Source: Stutzerimonas stutzeri
GTDB lineage: Bacteria > Pseudomonadota > Gammaproteobacteria > Pseudomonadales > Pseudomonadaceae
Assembly (NCBI RefSeq): GCF_024448895.1
Contig: NZ_JAMOIC010000011.1
Span: 62,001-126,000, forward strand
Reading direction: 5' to 3'
Length of the DNA: 64,000 nt
The notes beneath the pieces are model-generated. The model was given only the letters and a program-made list of their open reading frames with translations, was not told the origin of the DNA and did no database searches. Positions 8,390 to 15,807 of this stretch are shown here, piece by piece (position 1 is the stretch's first letter; each line of letters starts with the position of its first letter). The position numbers were made by a program, and so were the translations under genes.

Positions 8390-8815
8390 TCAGCCTTGTT
8401 CGCAGTTGATCATCCAGGACACGCCGAAGCGGTCTGTAAACATGCCGAAACGCTCGGCCCAGAAGGTTTTCTCCAACGGCATCACGACTTGTCCACCTTC
8501 CGATAGCGCTGCGAACAGCCGTTCACTCTCGGCAATGCTTTTGGGGTGCAGTGAGATCGAGCAGCCCTTGATGCCTTCGTATTGGCCGCCACCACAGGCG
8601 GGGTCGCCCGGCATGGTGTCCGATGCCATCAGCGAGAATTCGCCGAGGGTCAAGCCCACGTGCATGATTCGCTCGCGGTATTCAGCCGGAAAGTGCTCCG
8701 AGTCGGGCGCCTGCGCGAAGGTCATCATTTCCATTTCGCCGCCGAGGACTTGCTGGTACAGCGTGAAGGCGTCACGCGCCTGGCCGTCAAAGGTAAGGTA
8801 GGGGGTGATTTTCAT
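8390..8815 (-). CDS. VOC-family (PhnB/3-demethylubiquinone-like) protein
   Basis: The 141-residue protein has the glyoxalase/bleomycin-resistance fold signature of the PhnB-like subfamily: MKITPYLTFDGQARDAFTLY at the N-terminus, GGEMEMMTFAQ, and the C-terminal MFTDRFGVSWMINC. Such proteins are small cytoplasmic dimers of mostly unknown substrate. The start was set at MKITPY, the usual family N-terminus. The gene lies 19 bp downstream of the YciI-like gene on the same strand, so the two probably form an operon. YciI/DGPF and PhnB-like genes often occur together, sometimes with an ECF sigma factor, but no sigma gene adjoins on this strand. Confidence 0.85.
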   Translation of the reverse strand: MKITPYLTFDGQARDAFTLYQQVLGGEMEMMTFAQAPDSEHFPAEYRERIMHVGLTLGEFSLMASDTMPGDPACGGGQYEGIKGCSISLHPKSIAESERLFAALSEGGQVVMPLEKTFWAERFGMFTDRFGVSWMINCEQG

Positions 8816-8834
8816 CCGGTGGTCTCCTGCTGGG

Positions 8835-9254
8835 TTAGTGATTGATCTGAGCGTGCAAGCGTTCTTCCTGCTCACGCAGCTCGGGGGTGAATTCCGCGCC
8901 GAAGTCTTCAGCTTCGAACACCTGACGGATCTCGATCTCGGAATCGCCGATGGCAGACTGCGGACAGCGCTTCACCCAATCGATGGTTTCCTGCATGGAC
9001 GCGGTCTTGAACATCCAGTAACCGGCAATCAGCTCGCGGGTTTCAGCGAAGGGTCCATCCACCACTGAGCACTGCCCGTCACTGAACCGTACCCTCGCGC
9101 CCCGGTTGCTCGGGTGCAGCCCCTCGCCGCCAAGCAGTACGCCGGCATTGGCCAGTTCCTCGTTGTACTGGCCCATGGCGGCGAGAATCTCCTCACTCGG
9201 CATTACGCCCGCTTCGGTATCTGGATTGGCCTTGATCATCACCATGAATCGCAT
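8835..9254 (-). CDS. YciI/DGPF-domain protein
   Basis: The 139-residue product begins MRFMVMIKANPDTEAG and contains VVDGPFAETRELIAGYWM, the DGPF motif that defines this YCII-related family. Its function is unknown; the fold is a small ferredoxin-like barrel, and members are often co-encoded with ECF41/42-type sigma factors. A strong AAGGAG ribosome-binding site precedes the ATG. It is the first gene of a likely two-gene operon with the VOC protein. The ECF sigma gene about 1 kb away is on the opposite strand and belongs to a different, RskA-type group, so a functional link is doubtful. Confidence 0.85.
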   Translation of the reverse strand: MRFMVMIKANPDTEAGVMPSEEILAAMGQYNEELANAGVLLGGEGLHPSNRGARVRFSDGQCSVVDGPFAETRELIAGYWMFKTASMQETIDWVKRCPQSAIGDSEIEIRQVFEAEDFGAEFTPELREQEERLHAQINH

Positions 9255-9638
9255 CGTCCGGCTCCTTCTGCAAATGAGAGAACACAGCCTAGTCGGCGTT
9301 TATCAATTCCGACGGCTGCAACACTGGTCGATTCAAGGCGCGTGAAATCGACAGTGGTGCCTGCTCTTTTTCCAAGCCAGCAGGGCAGGACTCCCCTCGA
9401 AGGCCGAGCGCTTCATGGCGTTGCCGATATGCCAGGACATTCCAGGGTGCTCAGATAGGGGCATCATCACCTTTACCGGATTCGGGCTGATGTTCGGGTT
9501 GATGGTCGGTGGCCAGAGTCTGAGCTCAGAATGACGCGAATATTTTTCAAACGTACTGCATCCAATCGCGCATCTGGCGGGTAGTACCGGTAGCGGCACC
9601 TTTGTCGCCCAATCCGACCACTACCCGGAGATACAAAA
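9255..9638. other. Divergent intergenic region before the DUF3455 gene
   Basis: These 384 bp contain promoters for the minus-strand YciI-VOC pair and the plus-strand DUF3455 gene. An 88-codon minus-strand frame in the middle has no ribosome-binding site and no recognisable family, and I do not call it. At 9557-9586, TGCATCCAA and GGTAGTA are spaced in a way that could suit an ECF promoter; this is speculative. Confidence 0.4.
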
Positions 9639-10169
9639 ATGGACGCGAAAAAGATCCTCTGCCTGACCGGCCTTTCACTGGCTCTCGGCTGTTCAGCCAC
9701 GGCTTTCGCCCAGACAGACGTACCTGAAGCCGTGCGCGTGCCTGATGGCCATAAGGTTGCAATGGAAACCGTTGGCGTCGGCCAGATCACCTATGAGTGC
9801 AAAGCTCAGCCCGACATGCCCGGGCAGATGGCCTGGATCTTCATGGGCCCGAAGGCGGCGCTCAATGATCGCAGCGGCAAGCAGGTCGGCACGTACTACG
9901 GTCCCCCCGCAACCTGGGAATCGATGGATGGCTCGAAGGTCACCGGCACCCAGGTCGCCATCGCCCCAGCTGGCGAAGGCAATATTCCGCATCAGCTGGT
10001 CAAGGCCAATCCTGCCGAAGGCAAGGGCGCGATGACAGGCGTCAGCTACATCCAGCGTGTGGCGACCAAGGGCGGTGTGGCGCCAGCCAAGGCATGCGCC
10101 GACGCCAACAAGGGCGAGCGGCAGATCGTCGATTACCAGGCCGATTACCTGTTCTGGGCTGCCAAGTAA
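9639..10169 (+). CDS. Exported DUF3455-family protein
   Basis: The 176-residue protein has a signal peptide ending near CSATAFA before QTDVPEAVRVPDGH. The region QITYECKAQPDMPGQMAWIF and the later GNIPHQLVK and GMTGVSYIQRV-like pattern match DUF3455. Function is unknown, and the protein is expected in the periplasm or outside the cell. A GGAG ribosome-binding site lies 8 bases before the ATG. The gene is immediately upstream of an ECF sigma/anti-sigma pair on the same strand. I infer that it may be a member of that sigma factor's regulon. Confidence 0.8.
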   Translation: MDAKKILCLTGLSLALGCSATAFAQTDVPEAVRVPDGHKVAMETVGVGQITYECKAQPDMPGQMAWIFMGPKAALNDRSGKQVGTYYGPPATWESMDGSKVTGTQVAIAPAGEGNIPHQLVKANPAEGKGAMTGVSYIQRVATKGGVAPAKACADANKGERQIVDYQADYLFWAAK

Positions 10170-10232
10170 GTTGAGCGCAGCGGGCGCAAAGGTGCTCGAT
10201 ATGGGCGCCGTTCGCCTCTATGCTCCCACCAC

Positions 10233-10267
10233 GCCCCGGCGTTGGCTTCTGCCAGCGTCGGGGCTTT
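10233..10267 (+). terminator. Strong hairpin between the DUF3455 gene and the sigma gene (terminator or attenuator)
   Basis: A 14-bp stem (10233-10246 with 10251-10264, two G-U wobbles) closes a TTCT loop and is followed by TTTCCTCTTT. It looks like a rho-independent terminator for the DUF3455 transcript. It ends only about 14 bases before the sigma-factor ATG, so any transcript encoding sigma would have to pass through or start inside it. Confidence 0.65.
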
Positions 10268-10280
10268 CCTCTTTCCGAGA

Positions 10281-10856
10281 ATGGCGAATCACGTGTCGCA
10301 ACCCCCCTTGTTTGATTACGAAGCGGCGCTGCGTGCCTGCGCACGGGGCGATCGCTCGGCCTTGCAGCAGCTCTATGAGCAGGAAAGCCCGCGATTGCTC
10401 GGTGTGGTGCAGCGCATCGTGCGCGATCTGGCGCTGGCCGAGGACATCGTCCATGACGCCTTCATCCGCATCTGGAACAAGGCCGGCACCTATGATCAGT
10501 CACGTGGTTCGGCGCGCGGCTGGATCTTCAGTGTCACGCGCCACCTCGCGCTGAATGCCGTGCGTAACGATGCCCGGCATGTACAGCTGGACCCGGACGA
10601 GGAGGGCGACACGACCGGGCATGTCGCCATTGACGGCTGGCAGGAGCAGGCCGACGCCTTCGATTGGCGGGTCAATCCCGGCAGGATCGAAGCCTGCCTC
10701 GAACAACTAGAGCCGGTGCGGCGCAATTGCGTGTTTCACGCCTATGTCGACGGCTACTCACATCAGGAAATCGCCCAGCGCCTGGGGGCGCCTCTCGGCA
10801 CGGTAAAAGCCTGGATCCGTCGCAGCCTGACCGCCCTTCGGGAGTGCATCGGATGA
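10281..10856 (+). CDS. ECF-type RNA polymerase sigma factor (SigK-like)
   Basis: The 191-residue protein has sigma region 2 (about residues 22-90: DRSALQQLYEQ, then LAEDIVHDAFIRIWNKAGTYD and RGWIFSVTRHLALNAVR). Region 4 spans about residues 135-188 (CVFHAYVDGYSHQEIAQRLG, GTVKAWIRRSLTALREC). It lacks region 3, as ECF factors do. It would direct RNA polymerase to a small set of promoters and be held inactive by the adjacent anti-sigma. The ATG giving MANHVSQ was preferred; a TTG 39 bases upstream lies inside the preceding hairpin. Its stop overlaps the anti-sigma start (ATGA), which indicates translational coupling. Confidence 0.9.
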   Translation: MANHVSQPPLFDYEAALRACARGDRSALQQLYEQESPRLLGVVQRIVRDLALAEDIVHDAFIRIWNKAGTYDQSRGSARGWIFSVTRHLALNAVRNDARHVQLDPDEEGDTTGHVAIDGWQEQADAFDWRVNPGRIEACLEQLEPVRRNCVFHAYVDGYSHQEIAQRLGAPLGTVKAWIRRSLTALRECIG

Positions 10857-11578
10857 ACAACGAATCCAACAATCAGGGCGACAGCTTGCACGAGCTGGCT
10901 GGCGAATACGTGCTCGGCACGCTCACGGCCCTGGAGCGGGAAGCGGTCGAGCGGCGGCTGGCGGTGGAACCCGAACTGCAATCGGCCGTGGATTACTGGG
11001 AGGCACGGCTGCTGCATCTGACCGATCTGGTGGAGCCGCAAACGCCTTCGCCACGCTTGTGGCATCGCATTCAGCGCACGCTTGACGAGACGAATCGTGA
11101 GGCCGCGCCAGCGACATCTTCGCCGCTAAGTCACTGGTGGGACAGCCTGTCGCTATGGCGCGGATTCGCTGCCGCCGGCATGGCCGCGACGCTGGTGCTG
11201 GGTGGCTTGCTGCTGACCCGCGTGACAACGCCTTCGCCAACCTGGCTGGTGGTGCTCGCGACGCCGCAGGACCTGGCACCCGGCTGGGTGGTACAGGCGA
11301 GCAATCAGTCACGGGAAATCCAGTTGATTCCGTTGGGCGTCACCGAGTTGCCGCCCGACAAGGCGCTGCAACTCTGGACCAAGGCCGACGGCTGGCAGGC
11401 GCCGGTATCGCTGGGTCTGGTCAAGCCAGGCGAGCCACTGAAGATTCACCTTGATGACTTGCCACCGCTGCAGCCCAACCAGTTGTTCGAACTCACACTC
11501 GAGCAACCCACCGGCTCGCCAACCGGCTTGCCGACCGGCCCGATCCAGTTCATCGGTCGCGCGGCGAAAGTGATCTGA
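10853..11578 (+). CDS. RskA-family anti-sigma factor
   Basis: This 241-residue membrane protein has an N-terminal cytoplasmic anti-sigma domain with the typical LHELAGEYVLGTLTALERE pattern (residues 12-30). One transmembrane helix follows at about residues 104-122, then a periplasmic RskA domain of about 115 residues (VLATPQDLAPGW, LPPDKALQLWTK). RskA proteins sequester the cognate ECF sigma factor and release it after regulated proteolysis. The start overlaps the sigma stop codon. A short Gly-Ser-Pro-Thr-rich stretch (TGSPTGLPTGP) lies near the C-terminus. It is convergent with the GST gene, with 4 bp between the stop codons. Confidence 0.9.
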   Translation: MNNESNNQGDSLHELAGEYVLGTLTALEREAVERRLAVEPELQSAVDYWEARLLHLTDLVEPQTPSPRLWHRIQRTLDETNREAAPATSSPLSHWWDSLSLWRGFAAAGMAATLVLGGLLLTRVTTPSPTWLVVLATPQDLAPGWVVQASNQSREIQLIPLGVTELPPDKALQLWTKADGWQAPVSLGLVKPGEPLKIHLDDLPPLQPNQLFELTLEQPTGSPTGLPTGPIQFIGRAAKVI

Positions 11579-11582
11579 TCGA

Positions 11583-12287
11583 TCAACCGCGTGGCGGAAT
11601 ATTCAGCCCCTTTGCCACAGCTGGCCGCGCAACGAAGGCGTCCAGCACCCGCTGCACATTGACGAAGCGTTCGAACTCCACCAGTTCGCGCGCTTCGTAG
11701 AACTCCACCAGGCCTCGTACCCACGGAAACGTGGCAATGTCAGCGATGCTGTAGCGTCCGCCCATAATCCATTCGCGGCCTTCGAGTCGCTTGTCCAGCA
11801 CGCCCAGCAGGCGTTGGGCTTCGGCAACGTAACGGTCGCGAGGGCGTTTGTCTTCGTAGTCCTTGCCGGCAAATTTGTGGAAGAAGCCCAGCTGGCCAAA
11901 CATCGGGCCGACGCCGCCCATCTGGAACATCAACCACTGGATGGTCTCGTAGCGGGCCGCAGCCTGTTCTGGCATGAGCTGGCCGGTCTTGTCCGCCAGG
12001 TACAACAGAATCGCACCGGATTCGAACAACGCCAGCGGCTCTCCGTCCGGCCCATTGGGATCGAGGATTGCCGGGATCTTGTTGTTCGGGTTGAGCGAAA
12101 GAAATTCTTCTGAACGCTGGTCATCGCTTTCGAAACTGACCAGATGCACCTCGTAGGGCAAGCCAGTCTCCTCCAGCATGATCGACACCTTTACTCCGTT
12201 GGGCGTGGGCAGCGAATACAACTGCAGGCGATCCGGATAGCTGGCAGGCCATTTCTGGGTGATGGGGAAGGTGGACAGATCGTGCAT
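11583..12287 (-). CDS. Glutathione S-transferase family protein (YfcG/Ure2-like)
   Basis: The 234-residue protein has a thioredoxin-like N-terminal domain beginning around RLQLYSLPTPNGVKVSIML. The glutathione-binding loop NPNNKIPAILD and the Glu-Ser pair (LFESGAILLYLAD) follow. The alpha-helical C-terminal domain contains QWLMFQMGGVGPMFGQ, characteristic of the YfcG/Nu-class disulfide-bond oxidoreductases. Members bind glutathione and reduce small disulfides in the cytosol. Asn-Gly in PTPNGVK replaces a catalytic Ser/Cys, as in YfcG. A GGAGAG ribosome-binding site precedes the start. Confidence 0.85.
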   Translation of the reverse strand: MHDLSTFPITQKWPASYPDRLQLYSLPTPNGVKVSIMLEETGLPYEVHLVSFESDDQRSEEFLSLNPNNKIPAILDPNGPDGEPLALFESGAILLYLADKTGQLMPEQAAARYETIQWLMFQMGGVGPMFGQLGFFHKFAGKDYEDKRPRDRYVAEAQRLLGVLDKRLEGREWIMGGRYSIADIATFPWVRGLVEFYEARELVEFERFVNVQRVLDAFVARPAVAKGLNIPPRG

Positions 12288-12357
12288 CGGTTCTCTCCGG
12301 TCTTGGAAAAGGGCAGCATAGCCGTCATCGCGCAGAGTGATCAGAGGCGTTCAGGGC

Positions 12358-12696
12358 ATGAACAAATTGCTGGCGGCTTCGTTAATGTCATGCAGCGCAT
12401 TGGCTGCTGATCTAGAGACTGAGACCTTCCGCATCAGCATAGAGTCCCGGTGCGGTGAGGGTCATGTCACCTGTAACGACGTGGCGATCAATGCGCATGA
12501 CAAGCGAGGCGGAAAGTTCGTCGTCACGACAGGCGAAACCTGGCACACGACTTGTGCCGACGGCTCGCCCTGTCGTTTCCTTGGGTACAGGTTCGTGGAC
12601 GGCGATTCCACCTATCTGATCCATCAAAGCGGACTCCTGCAAGTGGTAAAGGGCCGCGATGAAGTGCTGCTGAACGAGGAGGGTGAATGGCAATAG
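12358..12696 (+). CDS. Hypothetical exported protein with four cysteines
   Basis: I do not recognise this 112-residue protein. It has a signal peptide (MNKLLAASLMSCSALA, cleavage before ADLETETF). The mature part has four cysteines in the order RCGEGHVTC and TCADGSPC, suggesting two disulfides in the periplasm. The later residues (YRFVDGDSTYLIHQSG) suggest a small beta-rich domain. The ATG was chosen because it begins the signal peptide; an upstream ATG adds seven residues without one. The gene is divergent from the GST gene and upstream of the HIT gene. Confidence 0.6.
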   Translation: MNKLLAASLMSCSALAADLETETFRISIESRCGEGHVTCNDVAINAHDKRGGKFVVTTGETWHTTCADGSPCRFLGYRFVDGDSTYLIHQSGLLQVVKGRDEVLLNEEGEWQ

Positions 12697-12784
12697 CCAA
12701 GGCGCGGCGGGCAGCTGGTCCCTGGCTCCGCACCGGCGTTAACGCTATGGTCATTGCTGTTAATCCCACCATGGAGCGCATTCA

Positions 12785-13231
12785 GTGTCCCTGACCACCA
12801 CGTACGACCCGCAAAACATCTTCGCCCAGATCATTCGGGGCGATGCGCCTTGCTACAGGCTTTACGAGGACGACGATGTGCTGGCGTTCCTCGACGTGTT
12901 CCCGCAGTCCTACGGTCACGCGCTGGTGATCCCCAAGCGCTCCGCCGCATGCAACATTCTTGATGTCGACACCGAGGCGCTGTGCAAAGTGATGACGGTC
13001 GCACAGAAACTCACCCGTGTGATCGTAGACGAGTTGAAGCCCGAGGGTGTGCAGATTGCGCAGTTCAACGGCGCGCCGGCGGGGCAGACGGTGTTCCACA
13101 TTCATGTGCATATCGTCCCGCGCTATTCGGGCGAAAGCCTCGGTATTCATGCGGCGGGCAAGGCTGAGCCGGCGGAACTGGAAAAGCTGCAGGTGCGGCT
13201 GGCGAAAAGGATCGCCCTCATGGACCGCTGA
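12785..13231 (+). CDS. HIT-family nucleotide hydrolase
   Basis: The 148-residue protein contains the histidine-triad motif HIHVHIVPR (H-phi-H-phi-H), with the upstream QFNGAPAGQTVFHIH typical of HIT proteins. It also has the N-terminal IFAQIIRGDAPCYRLYEDD pattern of the Hint/YcfF branch. These cytoplasmic enzymes hydrolyse nucleoside phosphoramidates or dinucleotide substrates using the central histidine as nucleophile. Translation appears to start at GTG with a GGAG site upstream; no ATG fits the frame near there. The physiological substrate is unknown. Confidence 0.9.
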   Translation: MSLTTTYDPQNIFAQIIRGDAPCYRLYEDDDVLAFLDVFPQSYGHALVIPKRSAACNILDVDTEALCKVMTVAQKLTRVIVDELKPEGVQIAQFNGAPAGQTVFHIHVHIVPRYSGESLGIHAAGKAEPAELEKLQVRLAKRIALMDR

Positions 13232-13351
13232 GTGTTCTTGCCGCCCCGTCTGGTCTGACCCGCGGCCGCATGTGCTGCCGCGACCATGGCAGCATCGAAG
13301 AGGCACCAAAGTACTATTCGTGCTGCGCCGCGGGCTTCGTACCCTGCGGAC

Positions 13352-14362
13352 ATGAAGCCTGCTCTGAGTTGCCTCCCCCGGTTGTTCGCCCGTGCCCTCT
13401 GCGCGGCGCGACGTTGCAAACTGGCGGCTGTGTTTTTGGCAGTACCGCTGTTCGTACTGGCGCAAGCTGAGCCGCCACCTGCACCGGTACTGACGCTTAG
13501 CGTGCTGCAGTTCGGCACGCCGCACTGGGAGCTCGACCATCTCAAGCGTCACGGGCTCGACAAGGCTAACGGCTTCGACTTGAGGGTAAAGCTGGTGGCT
13601 GACTTGCCAGCGTCACGGCTGGCGTTGAGTAGCGGCAGCGTCGACGGCGCAGTCAGTGATTTGCTTTGGGCGCAGGCTCGCTACGAGGCCGGTACGGCCT
13701 ATCGCTACGTACCGTTCTCATCGCAAATCGGCGAAGTGCTGGTGGATGAAGACAGTGACATCCGTGCTCTGGCCGACCTGCGAGGTAAGCGCATCGGCGT
13801 GGCCGGGGGACCGGACGGGCTCGGCTGGCAGCTGTTGCAGCAGGTCGCTGCGGTTCAGGGTATCGACCTGGTGCGCGAGGCGACGGTGCAGTATGGCGCA
13901 CCCCCGCTGCTCAGCCTGGCCTTGCGGCGCGGCCAGGTGGATGTGTTGGTGACGTTCTGGCACTTCTCTGCCCGTTTGCGCGGCGAAGGGGGCGTCCGCA
14001 CTGCGTTTGGTTTGGCCGATTTGGTCAGTAGGCTGAACCTCGACACCGATCTGCCGGTGCTTGGCTATCTGTTTCCGCAGGCCTGGGCAGTCGATCACGG
14101 TGACCTGATCCAGCGTTTCACCCAGGCTTTACGCGAAACCAAGAATCAATTGGCGAGCCAACCCGGCCATTGGCAGGCGATCCGGCCCTTGATGCGCGCG
14201 GATAGCGAGGCGGTGTTCGGTATGTTGCGCGATAGCTTCGTCGCAGGCATGCCGCAGCCGCTGGATGACGTCCGCATTGGTTCGTTGCACCGACTGCTGA
14301 CGCTGACAGGTGCAACCCCGGCCAAGCTGATGCCAGCCGCGCTGTTCCAGCGTGAACCATGA
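13352..14362 (+). CDS. ABC transporter substrate-binding protein, NitT/TauT type
   Basis: The 336-residue periplasmic protein has a signal sequence with a basic N-region and a hydrophobic core (LAAVFLAVPLFVLAQA). The mature part has the periplasmic-binding fold of the nitrate/taurine/sulfonate class: LSVLQFGTPHWELDHLKRHG, SGSVDGAVSDLLWA, and LRGKRIGVAGGPDGLGWQ. The start at ATG (MKPALSC) gives the best signal peptide. The stop overlaps the permease start (ATGA), so the three genes form one operon. The ligand is not apparent; no sulfonate, nitrate or pyrimidine catabolic gene adjoins. Confidence 0.85.
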   Translation: MKPALSCLPRLFARALCAARRCKLAAVFLAVPLFVLAQAEPPPAPVLTLSVLQFGTPHWELDHLKRHGLDKANGFDLRVKLVADLPASRLALSSGSVDGAVSDLLWAQARYEAGTAYRYVPFSSQIGEVLVDEDSDIRALADLRGKRIGVAGGPDGLGWQLLQQVAAVQGIDLVREATVQYGAPPLLSLALRRGQVDVLVTFWHFSARLRGEGGVRTAFGLADLVSRLNLDTDLPVLGYLFPQAWAVDHGDLIQRFTQALRETKNQLASQPGHWQAIRPLMRADSEAVFGMLRDSFVAGMPQPLDDVRIGSLHRLLTLTGATPAKLMPAALFQREP

Positions 14363-15120
14363 TGACCTCGCGCTGGGCCTGCTGGGTCGCACTGCCACTG
14401 GTGGTCGCGTTCTGGGGAGTTGCGGCGCTGGCGGTCAAAGCGCCGCTGCTGCCTTCTCCAGCGGAGGTTTCAAACAGCTTCTGGCTGGCCGTGCAAAGCG
14501 GCGAGCTGCCCCACCATCTGCTGGTCACGCTGCGCCGGGTGCTGATCAGTTTCGCTCTGGCGATGGTCTTGGGTGCGCTGCTGGGCGTGTGGATGGGGCG
14601 CTCGCGGCTCGCTAACGCGGTGCTTGACCCGCTATTGGTGCTGTTTCTCAACCTGCCAGCCTTGGTGACCATCATCCTGCTTTATGTCTGGTTTGGTTTG
14701 GTGGAAGTGGCGGCGGTGCTGGCTGTGGTGATAAACAAGGTGCCGAACGTCGCTGTGACAGTGCGCGAAGGTGCGCGCAGCCTGGATCCAAAGCTGGAGC
14801 AAATGGCGCAGGTCTATGGTTTCAATCGCTGGCAACGGCTCACCGCAGTCTGGCTGCCGCAGCTGTTCCCGTATTTGATGGTGGCGATGCGGGGTGGTCT
14901 GGCATTGATCTGGAAGATCGTACTGGTGGTGGAACTGCTCGGTCGTTCCGACGGCGTAGGCTTTCAGCTACATATGGCCTTTCAGGTGTTCGACGTGGCG
15001 AGCATTCTCGCCTACAGCCTGGCGTTCATTGCCGTGGTGCAAGTGATCGAGCTGGTCGTGCTGCAACCATTGGAACGGCGCGCTTCAGGTTGGCGCGAGG
15101 CTGGGGTGCAGCATGCTTGA
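14359..15120 (+). CDS. ABC transporter permease, NitT/TauT type
   Basis: The 253-residue inner-membrane protein has about six transmembrane segments and the binding-protein-dependent permease (BPD_transp_1) domain. The cytoplasmic EAA-like loop, which docks on the ATPase, reads VREGARSLDPKLEQMAQVYG. TLRRVLISFALAMVLGALLG near residues 58-78 is typical of SsuC/TauC-type permeases. The gene overlaps the binding-protein gene by 4 bases and the ATPase gene by 8 bases. It should form a homodimeric pore for the solute delivered by the upstream protein. Confidence 0.9.
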   Translation: MMTSRWACWVALPLVVAFWGVAALAVKAPLLPSPAEVSNSFWLAVQSGELPHHLLVTLRRVLISFALAMVLGALLGVWMGRSRLANAVLDPLLVLFLNLPALVTIILLYVWFGLVEVAAVLAVVINKVPNVAVTVREGARSLDPKLEQMAQVYGFNRWQRLTAVWLPQLFPYLMVAMRGGLALIWKIVLVVELLGRSDGVGFQLHMAFQVFDVASILAYSLAFIAVVQVIELVVLQPLERRASGWREAGVQHA

Positions 15121-15772
15121 GCTGCGGATCGATGGTGCGATGGGGCATCCGGTGCTGGGCGCTATTGATCTGCAGGTTCAGGCAGGGGACCGGATCTGCC
15201 TGTTGGGGCCGTCCGGTGTCGGCAAGACGACGCTGCTCAACGCCATAGCCGGGCTTGATCGGCATCTGCATTCGACAGTCCATTTGCGTGAGGGATTGCG
15301 CGTCGGGTATCTGTTTCAGGAGCATCGTCTGCTGCCCTGGCGTACGGTGCGACAGAACCTCGCATTGGTCGGCGCATCGGCGGTCGAGATTGATCGGTTG
15401 CTGAACGAAACGGGCCTCGGTGATGCCGGCGACCGGATGCCGGATCAGCTATCGTTGGGCATGGCCCGCCGTGCGGCGCTGGCACGCAGTCTGGCGATTC
15501 GACCGGATCTGCTGTTGCTTGATGAACCATTCGCCTCGCTGGACCCGGATCGTGCTGCCGAGCTACGCCGGTTGATCGTGCAGCTGCTGGATACGCATCC
15601 GCAGATGGCGATGATCTGCGTGACCCACGATGCCCGCGATGCCGATCAACTCGCCAATCGCCTCTGGTACCTGAGCGGCAGTCCCGCGACCTTGCGCTGG
15701 GATTGCGATCTGACCTCTGCCGCCAGCGCCAGCCAGATCAGCGAGAAGCTGCGCTTGCTCAGTGCCTGCTAG
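15113..15772 (+). CDS. ABC transporter ATP-binding protein with unusual signature motif
   Basis: The 219-residue ATPase has Walker A GPSGVGKTT (about residue 33), a Q-loop (YLFQEHRLLPW), Walker B LLLLDEP, a D-loop (FASLD) and the switch histidine (CVTHDA). The signature motif reads LSLGMARR, where close relatives have LSGGM/LSGGQ; the second position of the C-loop glycine pair is leucine. The protein is shorter than SsuB/TauB-type ATPases and lacks an extended C-terminal domain. It is the last gene of the three-gene importer operon and is convergent with the DUF445 gene. Confidence 0.9.
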   Translation: MLELRIDGAMGHPVLGAIDLQVQAGDRICLLGPSGVGKTTLLNAIAGLDRHLHSTVHLREGLRVGYLFQEHRLLPWRTVRQNLALVGASAVEIDRLLNETGLGDAGDRMPDQLSLGMARRAALARSLAIRPDLLLLDEPFASLDPDRAAELRRLIVQLLDTHPQMAMICVTHDARDADQLANRLWYLSGSPATLRWDCDLTSAASASQISEKLRLLSAC

Positions 15773-15807
15773 CAGGTCACGCCCGGCACGCATGCCCACT
15801 AGCCGGT

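Noticed and set aside
9333-9599. 88-codon minus-strand frame upstream of DUF3455
   Set aside because: It has no ribosome-binding site, no family and biased composition, and overlaps the likely promoter region.
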